Program-made: the position numbers and the translations under genes
Assembly (NCBI GenBank): GCA_964638005.1
Contig: CAZWXS010000023.1
Span: forward strand, 1 to 37,475
DNA length: 37,475 nucleotides
From: JAAYYM01 sp964638005
Lineage (GTDB): Bacteria; Bacillota; Clostridia; Lachnospirales; Lachnospiraceae
Direction: 5' to 3'
The notes under the pieces: model-generated
The model's database searches: none
Told to the model about the DNA's origin: nothing
The model's input: only the letters and a program-made list of their open reading frames with translations
Part shown: positions 25,294 to 33,639 of the stretch, one piece after another
Layout: each line of letters begins with the position of its first letter
Numbering within the stretch: the first letter of the stretch is position 1

Positions 25294-26469
25294 TTATAGA
25301 ATCCTTCTGACCGCAAGCGGTGTTCTGTAAGATGCATTGGATATCTTAATACCTGTTCTTGCGCTGCTGGCATGTACTACCTGTCCGCCACCGATATAAA
25401 TCGCCACGTGGTTGATCGTACTTCCGTTGCCGTAGAATACAAGGTCGCCCGGCTTTGCCTCTGACAGGCTGATACCTGTACCGTAACCCGCCTGTGCACG
25501 GCTGGAATGTGGCAGTGATACGCCAAAGTTCTTAAATACCGACATAACGAATCCTGAACAGTCGGCTCCGTTTTCAAGGCTTGTGCCACCCCATACATAC
25601 GGATTACCCACATACTTCTTAGCAAATGAAACCAGAGAAATACGTGCATCCGATACGCCTTCGCCAAACTTCAGTTCCGTCAGCGTAACCGCTTTATCAA
25701 GCTCTATCGCAATGTCCACAAATTCCTTGGAGATAAACCCTTCTTCATCATCGATTGCAATCTTGACCCATTCTCCTGTATCTTCAAGTACTTCCAACTC
25801 TTCCCCTTCGGGAATCAGTGTAATGACATTCCCGTTTGTGGAAGGAGCCGTCCGCACCTTCAACGTCATCGTGTTGACCGTTGCCATCGTCGTCTTGACT
25901 TCTTCTGCAATAGTTCTTGCTTCTGTCCCTGTATAGAGAAATTCTGTGCTGACATAACCCTCTACCTTACCGGACTTGATCTTTGCCCAGCCGTTTTCTG
26001 TGGAAATGATCTCACATCCGGCATTCTTTGGCATCTTGCCGACAATCTCTCCGTCCTCTTTAGGCTCTTTTCTGACGTTCAGATGATTATCTACATGTGC
26101 AATACCCAGATTCGCAAAACCATAGATTTCTTTAACTGCATCCTCACCGACCACAATCTGGGGCACTGTAATCTCTATCGGTTCAGCCGCAGATGCCTCT
26201 GTCACAGAGGGAGCCTGATTATCGGAAACCGTACTCGTGGTTGTATCTTCATTAGAAGCAACCGCCTTTCCCGTCGCATCAGTACCCACTTCAATCACTA
26301 TTTCCTTAGCCGCACCCGCACTGATTATAGACTCTAACGGATCCGCCATCGCATCAAAAATAAAACAAAAAGACATAAGTCCACTGAATAACAGTGCGCT
26401 CACGCCCTTGATTGCTTTGTTGTTGATATGAATTATATTTAAATATCTTCTATTATGATTGCTTTTCAT
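25294..26469 (-). CDS. Secreted SH3-NlpC/P60 peptidoglycan hydrolase
   Basis: NlpC/P60 enzymes cleave D-glutamyl-diamino acid bonds of the peptidoglycan stem peptide. The 391-residue protein has a basic N-terminus and hydrophobic signal (about 19-41), a low-complexity linker, two bacterial SH3 domains (about 115-180 and 195-255) and the catalytic domain (about 275-391). Catalytic residues are visible: Cys304 in GADCSGF, His354 in INHVAIYIG and His366 in VVHASS. The ATG at 26469 has a GGGAG site 10 nt upstream; a GTG at 26493 is less likely. It is transcribed from a consensus promoter divergent from the IclR gene, with WalR-like repeats near the start. Confidence 0.93.
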   Translation of the reverse strand: MKSNHNRRYLNIIHINNKAIKGVSALLFSGLMSFCFIFDAMADPLESIISAGAAKEIVIEVGTDATGKAVASNEDTTTSTVSDNQAPSVTEASAAEPIEITVPQIVVGEDAVKEIYGFANLGIAHVDNHLNVRKEPKEDGEIVGKMPKNAGCEIISTENGWAKIKSGKVEGYVSTEFLYTGTEARTIAEEVKTTMATVNTMTLKVRTAPSTNGNVITLIPEGEELEVLEDTGEWVKIAIDDEEGFISKEFVDIAIELDKAVTLTELKFGEGVSDARISLVSFAKKYVGNPYVWGGTSLENGADCSGFVMSVFKNFGVSLPHSSRAQAGYGTGISLSEAKPGDLVFYGNGSTINHVAIYIGGGQVVHASSARTGIKISNASYRTPLAVRRIL

Positions 26470-26501
26470 GCAAAAATGACTCCCATGTATCACTGCAAAA
26501 T

Positions 26502-26524
26502 GTTACGAAATTGTTACAATTACA
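26502..26524 (-). promoter_or_regulatory. Candidate WalR-type repeats at the NlpC/P60 promoter
   Basis: On the minus strand TGTAAT (26519-26524), TGTAAC (26513-26518), five bases and CGTAAC (26502-26507) resemble the WalR box TGTWAH-N5-TGTWAH with one mismatch. They overlap the predicted transcription start. WalRK controls cell-wall hydrolases in Firmicutes. This is a motif match by eye only. Confidence 0.35.
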
Positions 26525-26529
26525 TCTTG

Positions 26530-26558
26530 ATTATAACAACATGGGGCAATTATGTCAA
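26530..26558 (-). promoter_or_regulatory. Consensus sigma-A promoter of the NlpC/P60 gene
   Basis: On the minus strand TTGACA (26553-26558), exactly 17 nt and TATAAT (26530-26535) match consensus in all twelve positions. This implies strong basal transcription, with about 55 nt of leader. Confidence 0.9.
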
Positions 26559-26596
26559 CATATTTTCCAAGATTCATATGTTTTCCTGCACTTGTC

Positions 26597-26625
26597 TTGC
26601 ACTTACCTCTTTCTTTCAGTATAAT
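26597..26625 (+). promoter_or_regulatory. Sigma-A promoter of the IclR-family gene
   Basis: TTGCAC (26597-26602), 17 nt and TATAAT (26620-26625) precede the regulator on the plus strand. The region is divergent from the NlpC/P60 promoter, 39 nt apart. Confidence 0.8.
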
Positions 26626-26675
26626 AATGTAGGGCTTATGAATTGTACTTTTTCTCTAAAGGAGGTATCACGCTT

Positions 26676-27434
26676 ATGGAAGATAACATCCGTGTCATCA
26701 ATCGTGCTTTCGATATTCTCGAATTACTGGCGCATACCGACCACCCTATGTCTCTGACAGAAATTGTGTCCGAAAGCGGTATCAGCAAAACGACTGCTTA
26801 TCGTCTTTTGCGTACTATGCATGAAAGACATTATGTAGAAAAAGGAAAAGACTACTGTTACACAATCGGAATCCAACTGATTGAAACTGTCAGCAGTCAT
26901 ATCAATGGTCTGGAACTGCAGACGGAATCCAAGCCGATTCTTGCTTCCTTGCGTGAAGACCTGAACCTGACAGCTCATCTTGGTATTTTGGATGGTGTCG
27001 ATGTCATTTATGTAGAAAAGCTTGATCTGTATCCGACAACACGGCTCTATACACAGGTTGGTTATCGTTCTCCCGCCTACTGCTCTTCTATGGGAAAATG
27101 TATGATGGCCTGTCTGTCCGGAGATGAACTGGATGAAATTCTATATCATCTGAAATTCGAGAAATTCACTCCTAATACAATCTCAAATGCCAAAGAATTA
27201 AAGTTGCATCTGAAAAAGGTACGCTCACAGGGCTATGCCATTGACGATCAGGAATACATGATCGGACATCGTTGTATCGGGGCACCTATCTTTGATTATC
27301 GGGGAGATGCCATTGCCTCGATCAGTGCCAGCGGTCCGATTATGCAAGTTACGGATGAAAAAATATCACTGGTTATCAATGAAGTAAAAAAAGCTGCTGC
27401 TGAAATTTCAAAGCGCATGGGATTTGTAGGCTAA
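26676..27434 (+). CDS. IclR-family transcriptional regulator
   Basis: This is the only plus-strand gene. The 252-residue protein has the N-terminal winged helix (about 8-65; recognition part SGISKTTAYRLLRTM at 34-48) and the C-terminal IclR effector domain (about 75-245) with YVEKLD, SPAYCSSMGKCMMACL and the terminal GDAIASISASGP segment. The effector is usually a small carboxylate or sugar acid. The ATG at 26676 has AAAGGAGGT 9 nt upstream; the frame could extend to a TTG at 26643 that precedes this site. It faces the aldehyde dehydrogenase gene tail to tail and may control it, but this is inference from position. Confidence 0.93.
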   Translation: MEDNIRVINRAFDILELLAHTDHPMSLTEIVSESGISKTTAYRLLRTMHERHYVEKGKDYCYTIGIQLIETVSSHINGLELQTESKPILASLREDLNLTAHLGILDGVDVIYVEKLDLYPTTRLYTQVGYRSPAYCSSMGKCMMACLSGDELDEILYHLKFEKFTPNTISNAKELKLHLKKVRSQGYAIDDQEYMIGHRCIGAPIFDYRGDAIASISASGPIMQVTDEKISLVINEVKKAAAEISKRMGFVG

Positions 27435-27462
27435 TCCTTCACTGCATATATACATACGTCAA

Positions 27463-27496
27463 AATAACCGACGTGACAGCTGCCACGCCGGTTATT
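27463..27496. terminator. Shared hairpin between convergent IclR and aldehyde dehydrogenase genes
   Basis: Arms 27463-27475 and 27484-27496 pair over 13 positions with one mismatch around an 8-nt loop. Toward the aldehyde dehydrogenase direction four T follow within the stem end; toward the regulator there is no T run. It probably serves mainly the minus-strand transcript. Confidence 0.55.
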
Positions 27497-27561
27497 CAAA
27501 ACTATGATTTCCTATTGAGTCCACCTTTTCTGAGGATAGGATCTCTCCATTTGAATTGCTG

Positions 27562-28998
27562 TTATGCTAAAATATTTTTTAATACAACTGATTTCGTTCT
27601 GGTCATTTCGTCAAAGGTTGACATAACTCCCTCTGTCCCAATTCCTGAGAACTTGTATCCGCCAAACGGCATTTCAAAGCTTCTGAAGAAGCTGGCACCG
27701 TTAATCACAGAACCGCCGCATTCCAGCGCATTTGCAACTGCAAATGCTTTTTTCATGTCTTTGGAAAATACGCATCCGCACAGACCAAACTTAGAAGCGT
27801 TGGCAATCTCGATTGCCTCCTCCATCGTCTCAAACACAATGATCGGAACCACCGGTCCGAAGATTTCCATATCCTTTGCTACATCGGCAGTCTTTGGCAC
27901 TCCTGAGATTACCGTTGGCTCATAAAATGCACCGTTTCTCTTACCGCCAAGTACAATCGTACCACCCTGCTTTACTGTCAGATTCACTTGTTCTTCAACA
28001 CCGATTGCTGCTTTTTCGCTGATCAGGCAGCCAAGGTCAGAATCCTCATCAGAAGGCATCCCATATTTAATTGCACTAATCTTAGAAACAGCCTTTGTTG
28101 TAAATTCTTCCACACGGCTCTTATGTACAAGAAATCTCTTTGATGCACAGCAAACCTGTCCTGTATTATACATTCTGCCCCATAACAGTTCATCCGTTGC
28201 AAGATCGACATCTGCATCATCCAAAACAATAAATGCATCATTTCCGCCAAGTTCCAATGCTGTATGTGTCAAATTATCCGCAACCGCCTTTGCAGTTGTA
28301 ATTCCAACCTCGGTCGAACCCGTCAGTGTTACAAGATGTACATCCGGATGTGCACAAAGCGGTGTTCCGATGACAGAACCTCTTCCGGTCAAAATCTCAA
28401 TTGCTCCCGGAGTTACGCCTGCTTGATTCATCAGTCCCGTTAGTTTACATAACGTAAGTGGATTGTCCGTTGACGGTTTTACAATTGCTGCATTTCCTGC
28501 CAGCAACGCCGGTGCCACCTTCTGATCATACAGATCGCACGGAAAATTAAAAGGAATAACACATACCACTACACCGATCGGCTCACGCTGTGTGATCAGT
28601 ATGGTATTGTCCTGCCCTGCCTCCAAACCTGCAGGAACCACTTCTCCGTACAAATGCTTTGCCTTTTCGGAAAATGCTTTGAAGGCAATCGGAATGTTGC
28701 CGATTTCCGCTCTTGCTTCTTTGATTGGCTTTCCTGTCTCATCCGATAAGGTTCTTGCAAGCTCCTCTTTGTTCTGATCCACCAGTTCCACAAATTTCAT
28801 CATGATTTCAACTCGCTGGTATACAGGAACCTTCGCCCATATTTTCTGTGCTGCTTTTGCTGCTGCAACTGCATTTTCCAAATCCTCTTTTGTTGCCTCC
28901 GGAACCGTATCAATCACCTTGCCGGTTGCCGGATTCAACACATCAAGCTTTTTCCCGTCTGATGCATCTACGGACTTTCCGTTTATCAACATTTTCAT
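27562..28998 (-). CDS. NAD(P)-dependent aldehyde dehydrogenase
   Basis: The 478-residue protein belongs to the classical ALDH superfamily and oxidises an aldehyde to the acid. Visible residues are Asn151 in PFNFP, Lys174 in VKPS, Glu249 in LELGG and the nucleophile Cys283 in GQVCCASKR. It resembles lactaldehyde/succinate-semialdehyde type enzymes, but the substrate cannot be assigned. The ATG has AGGAGG 8 nt upstream. It lies 94 nt downstream of the FIST gene with no terminator seen between them, so both are probably in one unit. Confidence 0.92.
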   Translation of the reverse strand: MKMLINGKSVDASDGKKLDVLNPATGKVIDTVPEATKEDLENAVAAAKAAQKIWAKVPVYQRVEIMMKFVELVDQNKEELARTLSDETGKPIKEARAEIGNIPIAFKAFSEKAKHLYGEVVPAGLEAGQDNTILITQREPIGVVVCVIPFNFPCDLYDQKVAPALLAGNAAIVKPSTDNPLTLCKLTGLMNQAGVTPGAIEILTGRGSVIGTPLCAHPDVHLVTLTGSTEVGITTAKAVADNLTHTALELGGNDAFIVLDDADVDLATDELLWGRMYNTGQVCCASKRFLVHKSRVEEFTTKAVSKISAIKYGMPSDEDSDLGCLISEKAAIGVEEQVNLTVKQGGTIVLGGKRNGAFYEPTVISGVPKTADVAKDMEIFGPVVPIIVFETMEEAIEIANASKFGLCGCVFSKDMKKAFAVANALECGGSVINGASFFRSFEMPFGGYKFSGIGTEGVMSTFDEMTRTKSVVLKNILA

Positions 28999-29092
28999 AT
29001 CTGAATCCTCCTACTATTTATTATTCTTTCCGACTATATCGCAAATCTGCTTTTTTCTTCGCACTGTTTCATCTCTGTGCTTTTTAACATTC

Positions 29093-30262
29093 TCAGTCAC
29101 AGAACGCCGTATACGACAGCATCAGACCACCACAGGTATTATTGTTGTCGCTGGTAAAACCATACTCACCAAAAGTAAATTCCACGATGAAAGGAATGTC
29201 TCCGGCTGCTGCCTGTATTCCGTCAACCACCTCATTGATTCTGTCACCGATTCCTGCACGACGACCGCCGCAGTGTACCAGATGCAAGGCTGCCGGTTTC
29301 TTGTCTGTCTTATGCAGCAGTTCCTTTACGGTATTGCCCGCCGCCGCAATCAGCTCGTCAACACTTGCTTCCATACGAATGACACAGGTCTTCTCGGATA
29401 AATTATTTCCGATTGCCATGGAACCGTCATCATTTCCGTTCATCGGATGTCTGATTGCAATCAAGTCGCCAAGTCTGTCTTTCACACCAAGCGGTGAAGT
29501 AATCGTCGTAACAAGTAGATTGCCTCCTGTGACTGCATCCTTTGATAAGCCACGCCACTGTGCATATTTCTCTGTAGCAGGAACTCCATCAATTTCTGCG
29601 AGCGTACGGTTTCCGTTGACCTTGGTGATTACACCGAAATCATCTGTCTCACGATAAGCTCCCGTAAACAGATTCTCGATTTTGGCTGTTGTATAGAAGA
29701 ATGCCACAATCACACCATCTGCAAATACATTATCTGCATCATAAAGTTTCCATTCTCCTGCGATGGAATTGTCTGCCGCACTGCCTCCGAAAAAAGGAAC
29801 TCTGCCAATGATAGAACTGATTCCCTTTAAGTAGAATTCTTCTTCAGCCGGTGAAGCCGCCATATAGAAAAACGCCGGCGCACAATCCTTACCTGCTTTT
29901 TTCATTGCTTCCTTTGCCAATTTTCGACCCGTAATATATGGATCCTCGCTGCTTCTTTCCATTGCGGCTACTCCAACAGCCATATCTGCATCCGAAAGTG
30001 CCATAACCCCAACAAATCCGTCATCAGATGCGATATATCCTGCCGGTGTGATAACACCCGTAAAGGAAGTATTGCCAAGTACAGCTGCCCCATCCAGCTC
30101 CTCAGTTACTCCACTCATCATAGCCGGCACATCATATGTACAGCTGCCATATACAAAGGCCATCTTTACGTGATCAAGACCCTTCTTTGCAATTGCTGCC
30201 GCTTCTTTTCCCGCTGCTTTCGCATCTGATAAAACACTCTGTCCAACATTTGCTTTTAACAT
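29093..30262 (-). CDS. Free-standing FIST-domain protein
   Basis: The 389-residue protein consists of FIST_N (about 25-195, with FFGGSAADNS) followed by FIST_C (about 205-375, with HCGGRRAGIGDR and FTFGEYG). It has no signal peptide, membrane helix, kinase, chemotaxis or GGDEF partner domain. FIST domains are proposed small-ligand sensors, perhaps of amino acids; the function here is unknown. The ATG at 30262 has AAGGAGG 7 nt upstream, so the longer frame to 30313 is rejected. Its own promoter and a 13-nt palindrome lie upstream, and the aldehyde dehydrogenase follows. Confidence 0.85.
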   Translation of the reverse strand: MLKANVGQSVLSDAKAAGKEAAAIAKKGLDHVKMAFVYGSCTYDVPAMMSGVTEELDGAAVLGNTSFTGVITPAGYIASDDGFVGVMALSDADMAVGVAAMERSSEDPYITGRKLAKEAMKKAGKDCAPAFFYMAASPAEEEFYLKGISSIIGRVPFFGGSAADNSIAGEWKLYDADNVFADGVIVAFFYTTAKIENLFTGAYRETDDFGVITKVNGNRTLAEIDGVPATEKYAQWRGLSKDAVTGGNLLVTTITSPLGVKDRLGDLIAIRHPMNGNDDGSMAIGNNLSEKTCVIRMEASVDELIAAAGNTVKELLHKTDKKPAALHLVHCGGRRAGIGDRINEVVDGIQAAAGDIPFIVEFTFGEYGFTSDNNNTCGGLMLSYTAFCD

Positions 30263-30280
30263 GTTACTGCCTCCTTCTTG

Positions 30281-30293
30281 TATACATTGTATA
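30281..30293. promoter_or_regulatory. Palindrome in the FIST leader, possible operator
   Basis: TATACATTGTATA is a perfect inverted repeat with a single central base. It lies about 12-24 nt after the predicted FIST transcription start and before the ribosome site, a position where a bound repressor would block transcription. The regulator is unknown; the nearby IclR-family protein is one candidate. Confidence 0.4.
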
Positions 30294-30311
30294 TTTACGT
30301 TTGCAATTACC

Positions 30312-30340
30312 ATTATATTTTAGTCAACTTGCACTTACAA
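30312..30340 (-). promoter_or_regulatory. Sigma-A promoter of the FIST-aldehyde dehydrogenase unit
   Basis: On the minus strand TTGTAA (30335-30340), 17 nt and TATAAT (30312-30317) give a good promoter with a leader of about 45 nt. Confidence 0.75.
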
Positions 30341-30360
30341 CCGGTGTATTCCATAAAGCG

Positions 30361-30393
30361 AACCAGCCGTTCCACTCTACGGAACGGCTGGTT
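30361..30393. terminator. Hairpin after phoR
   Basis: Perfect 13-bp arms (30361-30373 and 30381-30393) surround a 7-nt loop, 33 nt past the phoR stop. The following bases on the minus strand (CGCTTTATGG) hold no proper T run, so termination strength is uncertain. Confidence 0.65.
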
Positions 30394-30426
30394 TATATCA
30401 ATGCTCTCCTGACACAAGCAAGCTAT

Positions 30427-31845
30427 TTAATTCTTTACCCGAATCGGAATCCGGATGGTAAACACAGAGCCCTCTCCCGGTTCACTGTCAAGTTCAATCG
30501 TTCCGTCACGGTATCCGACAATATGCTTGACAATCGACAGGCCCAGTCCGGTTCCGCCTGCTTTCTTGTCACGCCCTTTGTCCACACGGTAGAACCTTTC
30601 AAATACATGCTCTTGATTTTCTTTTGAAATACCGATTCCGTTATCCTTCACAACGATGACCATCGTATCATTTTCCCGACTGATATTGACCCACACATCT
30701 CCACCCTGATGATTATACTTGATTGCGTTCGTCATCAGATTCGTCAGAAGTTCCTCCATCTGGTTTGCAGATTCTTCCAGCACAATCGGCTGACAATCCG
30801 TATGTATACTGACCTCCTGCCCTTTTGCAATCGGTTCAAGGCTTTCCACAACTTCGGAAAGCAGCGGAGCCATTCTGACCTCGGAAAGATCTACCGATAA
30901 GTCCTTCGTCTCCAACTTTGAAATCATCAGAATATCATTGATCAAGCTTGTCATATGATCTGCTTCCGTGATAATTCGACGGATACAATCTTCTTCAGCC
31001 GCAGTGTCCTTTGCCAGATGATTCTGTAAAATCTCTGCATAGCCCTTTACAGAGGTAATGGGAGTTTTGAGTTCATGTGAAGCATTTGAAAAGAATTCCT
31101 GTCTGACATGCTTTTCAAATTCCAGTCTGTCCATGTTCTCCTTGATTTCAGATATGAGTTGGTCTGTCGTATAAGAGATAATATTTAACTCCTCATATCG
31201 ATAGGTCTTAAAATCAAACTCCGGTTCATCACTCTTGATATGAACCATCTCCTCCGCAATCTCTCGAAGAGGCTTCGTCACTGTATCCGAGAAGTGTACA
31301 GATACTATCATCGCCAGCGCAAACAGAAACAATGCCGCCAATGCCAACGAAGGAAGCAGAACTCGCATATAATCTGAAATACCGCGAAATGCAATCGCTA
31401 CACGAATGACATAATCACCACCGCCTGCAAGCTGTGCCACATACAACATATTTTCTCCCAGCGTATCGGAGTATCGTGTTGAGTATCCGAAGTCCGACAA
31501 AAACGCCTGTCGGATTTCCTCTCTTGCTCCATGATTCTCAAGTGCATTGATATCCGCAGCATCTGTATCCGCTATGACACTGCCATCATTTTTCAATACG
31601 GTGATGCGTACCATATTACCGTCTTTTCCCGCCGCATAGTCCAGTGTTCTCTTCATTTCAACAATTTGCGCTTCTACATCTCCGGTATAATCCAAAGCAT
31701 AATCAATCTCGCCTACAATCTGACGCAGACCTCCTATCGTAGTATGTAAAAGCTGATTTCCAGCCACGATATAGGAAATCACTCCGAATACAGCCAGTGT
31801 AATTGCCAATATAATTAAAAAACGTTGTGTCAGTGCCCGTTTCAT
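30427..31845 (-). CDS. phoR: Phosphate-regulon sensor histidine kinase PhoR
   Basis: The 472-residue protein has two membrane helices (about 9-28 and 163-185) around an extracytoplasmic sensor, a HAMP-like segment, a HisKA domain with the phospho-accepting His257 in SHELKTPITS, and an ATPase domain with NLMTNAIKYN, VKDNGIGI and GGTGLGLSIV boxes. It lacks an obvious cytoplasmic PAS domain between HAMP and HisKA. Identity as PhoR rests on the pst-phoU neighbourhood; the family alone would also allow other kinases. It is separated from phoP by 39 nt and ends the operon. Confidence 0.9.
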   Translation of the reverse strand: MKRALTQRFLIILAITLAVFGVISYIVAGNQLLHTTIGGLRQIVGEIDYALDYTGDVEAQIVEMKRTLDYAAGKDGNMVRITVLKNDGSVIADTDAADINALENHGAREEIRQAFLSDFGYSTRYSDTLGENMLYVAQLAGGGDYVIRVAIAFRGISDYMRVLLPSLALAALFLFALAMIVSVHFSDTVTKPLREIAEEMVHIKSDEPEFDFKTYRYEELNIISYTTDQLISEIKENMDRLEFEKHVRQEFFSNASHELKTPITSVKGYAEILQNHLAKDTAAEEDCIRRIITEADHMTSLINDILMISKLETKDLSVDLSEVRMAPLLSEVVESLEPIAKGQEVSIHTDCQPIVLEESANQMEELLTNLMTNAIKYNHQGGDVWVNISRENDTMVIVVKDNGIGISKENQEHVFERFYRVDKGRDKKAGGTGLGLSIVKHIVGYRDGTIELDSEPGEGSVFTIRIPIRVKN

Positions 31846-31884
31846 ATCTTTCCTCCATATTATCCGTTCCTATTTACCATAATC

Positions 31885-32574
31885 CTATTTGTCATAAGAA
31901 ACAAACCGGTAGCCCACATTTCGAACCGTCTTGATGCTCTCTGCGCCCTCATCACCCAGCTTCTTGCGTAGCGTACCCACATGGATGTCCACTGTTCTGG
32001 TCTCCACATCGCAATCATATCCCCACAGTCTGTCCAGCAGTTCGTCACGGCTTACGACACGTTGGCTGTTCTGATACAGGTACATCAACAGTTCAAACTC
32101 CCGATAGGTCAATTCAATGTTACGTCCGCCTGCCAGAACCTCTCTTGCCCCTGTATCAATCTGTAGGCCGTTCACACATAATTGACGCGGATTTTCTTCC
32201 TGTTTTGGCATCCGGCGTAACAACGAGCGGATTCTTGCCGACAGTTCCATGATTCCAAACGGCTTGGTCATATAGTCATCTGCACCGCAGTCCAATCCTG
32301 TGACCTTGTCATATTCCCGATCCTTTGCCGTAAGAATCAGTAAAAGCATATCCTTGATCTCCGGCATCCGACGAATCTTTCTGATGGCTTCCAGTCCGTC
32401 AATCCCCGGCAGCATCAGATCGCAGATAGCCAGAGCCGGCCTGACTGCCTCAATGACAGCAAGCGCATCCTCTGCATTTTCAAAGGCATCTACCTCATAG
32501 CCGTTGCCCTCCAATGCCATCTTAATCAAATTACGGATATTCTCATCATCTTCAATTACAAAAATCTTCGCCAT
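31885..32574 (-). CDS. phoP: Phosphate-regulon response regulator PhoP/PhoB
   Basis: An OmpR-type regulator of 229 residues from the ATG at 32574. The receiver has the acidic pair at 9-10, phospho-acceptor Asp52 in ICDLMLPG, and Lys in MTKPFG. The winged-helix DNA-binding domain (about 130-227) contains LTYREFELLMYL and SRDELLDRLWGYD. An AGGAG site lies 6 nt upstream; the longer frame to 32604 is rejected. It follows phoU by 74 nt, where I saw no convincing promoter, and precedes its kinase. Confidence 0.92.
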   Translation of the reverse strand: MAKIFVIEDDENIRNLIKMALEGNGYEVDAFENAEDALAVIEAVRPALAICDLMLPGIDGLEAIRKIRRMPEIKDMLLLILTAKDREYDKVTGLDCGADDYMTKPFGIMELSARIRSLLRRMPKQEENPRQLCVNGLQIDTGAREVLAGGRNIELTYREFELLMYLYQNSQRVVSRDELLDRLWGYDCDVETRTVDIHVGTLRKKLGDEGAESIKTVRNVGYRFVSYDK

Positions 32575-32648
32575 ATGCTTCTCCTCTACTAACGTCTCTA
32601 TCATGCAACTTCCCTGTCAAGCTGCTGCTCTGCAATGTGTTGCAAAAA

Positions 32649-33338
32649 CTACAGCAAACGCACCGAATCAATCGCACCTGTTTCGCGGAACATTGCCCAC
32701 TCACATATATTAACCGCATGATCACCGATCTTTTCAAGATATTTCGCAATCATCAGCACATCCACGATACAATCCGGATCTACCTTTTCCACATGTTTCG
32801 TTGCCTGCCCGCTGTCGGCACGAAGCATCATAACCACTTCATCCTTCACCTGATTAAAAAGGTCATCTACAACATCATCCATTTTAATAATCTGTGCAGC
32901 CGCCTTGCTGTCATTTTGTATAAATGCATCCACTGCCCAATGCACCATGTCTTTGGATGCTCGGATCAGTTCCGGCATAGGACTCGAGATTCGGTAGATG
33001 GAACGTCCCTGATTCCGATCAGCCAACTCCGCAATATCAGCCGCATGATCACCAATCCGTTCAATATCCGTAACCACCTTCAATGCTGCAGACACCATAC
33101 GCAGATCTCCTGCAACGGGCTGTTGTCTGGTAATCAAAGAAAGACACTTGGCTTCAATCTCCCGTTCCATATCATTGACAATCCGATCCCCATTCATAAT
33201 CGTCCTGATCAGTTCTGTGTCTTCATTCTCCAGCGCACAAAATACTTGATCTATCGTATGTTCCACATGCTCGCCCATCTCAGCCAGGCGATTATGCAGC
33301 TGTTCTAATTCCAACTCAAAATTCATTCTTGCAGTCAT
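32649..33338 (-). CDS. phoU: Phosphate transport regulator PhoU
   Basis: The 229-residue protein consists of two copies of the three-helix PhoU repeat (about 8-105 and 120-215), with the metal-binding-type motifs ERIGDHAADIAE and EKIGDHAVNICE. PhoU couples the Pst transporter to the PhoR kinase and represses the regulon at high phosphate. The ATG at 33338 has AGGAGG 7 nt upstream. It is separated from pstB by a palindromic region with the assembly gap. Confidence 0.95.
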   Translation of the reverse strand: MTARMNFELELEQLHNRLAEMGEHVEHTIDQVFCALENEDTELIRTIMNGDRIVNDMEREIEAKCLSLITRQQPVAGDLRMVSAALKVVTDIERIGDHAADIAELADRNQGRSIYRISSPMPELIRASKDMVHWAVDAFIQNDSKAAAQIIKMDDVVDDLFNQVKDEVVMMLRADSGQATKHVEKVDPDCIVDVLMIAKYLEKIGDHAVNICEWAMFRETGAIDSVRLL

Positions 33339-33413
33339 GATTTATCCTCCTGATTATACTTATCAGGGGTATCCTTGTTCGGGGTAGGTTCCCTTTGGGA
33401 AACCCCGAACTTG

Positions 33414-33450
33414 CTCATTGCTTCGCAAAGAGAGCTCTCCCCTGATTATA
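33414..33450. repeat. 37-nt direct repeat, copy 1 (left of gap)
   Basis: This 37-nt stretch is identical to 33551-33587 and ends exactly at the first N. It begins CTCATTGCTTCGC and ends CCTGATTATA. The CCTGATTATA tail also occurs at 33349-33358 in front of phoU. Confidence 0.9.
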
Positions 33451-33550
33451 NNNNNNNNNNNNNNNNNNNNNNNNNNNNNNNNNNNNNNNNNNNNNNNNNN
33501 NNNNNNNNNNNNNNNNNNNNNNNNNNNNNNNNNNNNNNNNNNNNNNNNNN
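33451..33550. other. Assembly gap of 100 N
   Basis: Exactly one hundred undetermined bases, the usual placeholder for a gap of unknown length. Any reading frame across it is not real. Confidence 0.99.
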
Positions 33551-33587
33551 CTCATTGCTTCGCAAAGAGAGCTCTCCCCTGATTATA
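33551..33587. repeat. 37-nt direct repeat, copy 2 (right of gap)
   Basis: This copy is identical to 33414-33450 and begins at the first base after the gap. It is most simply explained as the same sequence at two contig ends. Confidence 0.9.
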
Positions 33588-33639
33588 ACATACACTCTGG
33601 CGGTGCCTCAAGGACTTCCACATCTGGGCTGCCGCCGTA

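Noticed and set aside
32575..32648. TTGACA in the phoU-phoP spacer as a phoP promoter
   Set aside because: No acceptable -10 box lies 16-18 nt downstream.
33353..33358. TATAAT just upstream of phoU on the minus strand
   Set aside because: Transcription would start inside the phoU ribosome site, and the six bases are part of the repeated CCTGATTATA unit.
33414..33587. Two 37-nt repeats that could look like CRISPR repeats
   Set aside because: Only two copies, the interval is a 100-N placeholder, there are no cas genes, and the site is inside the pst operon.
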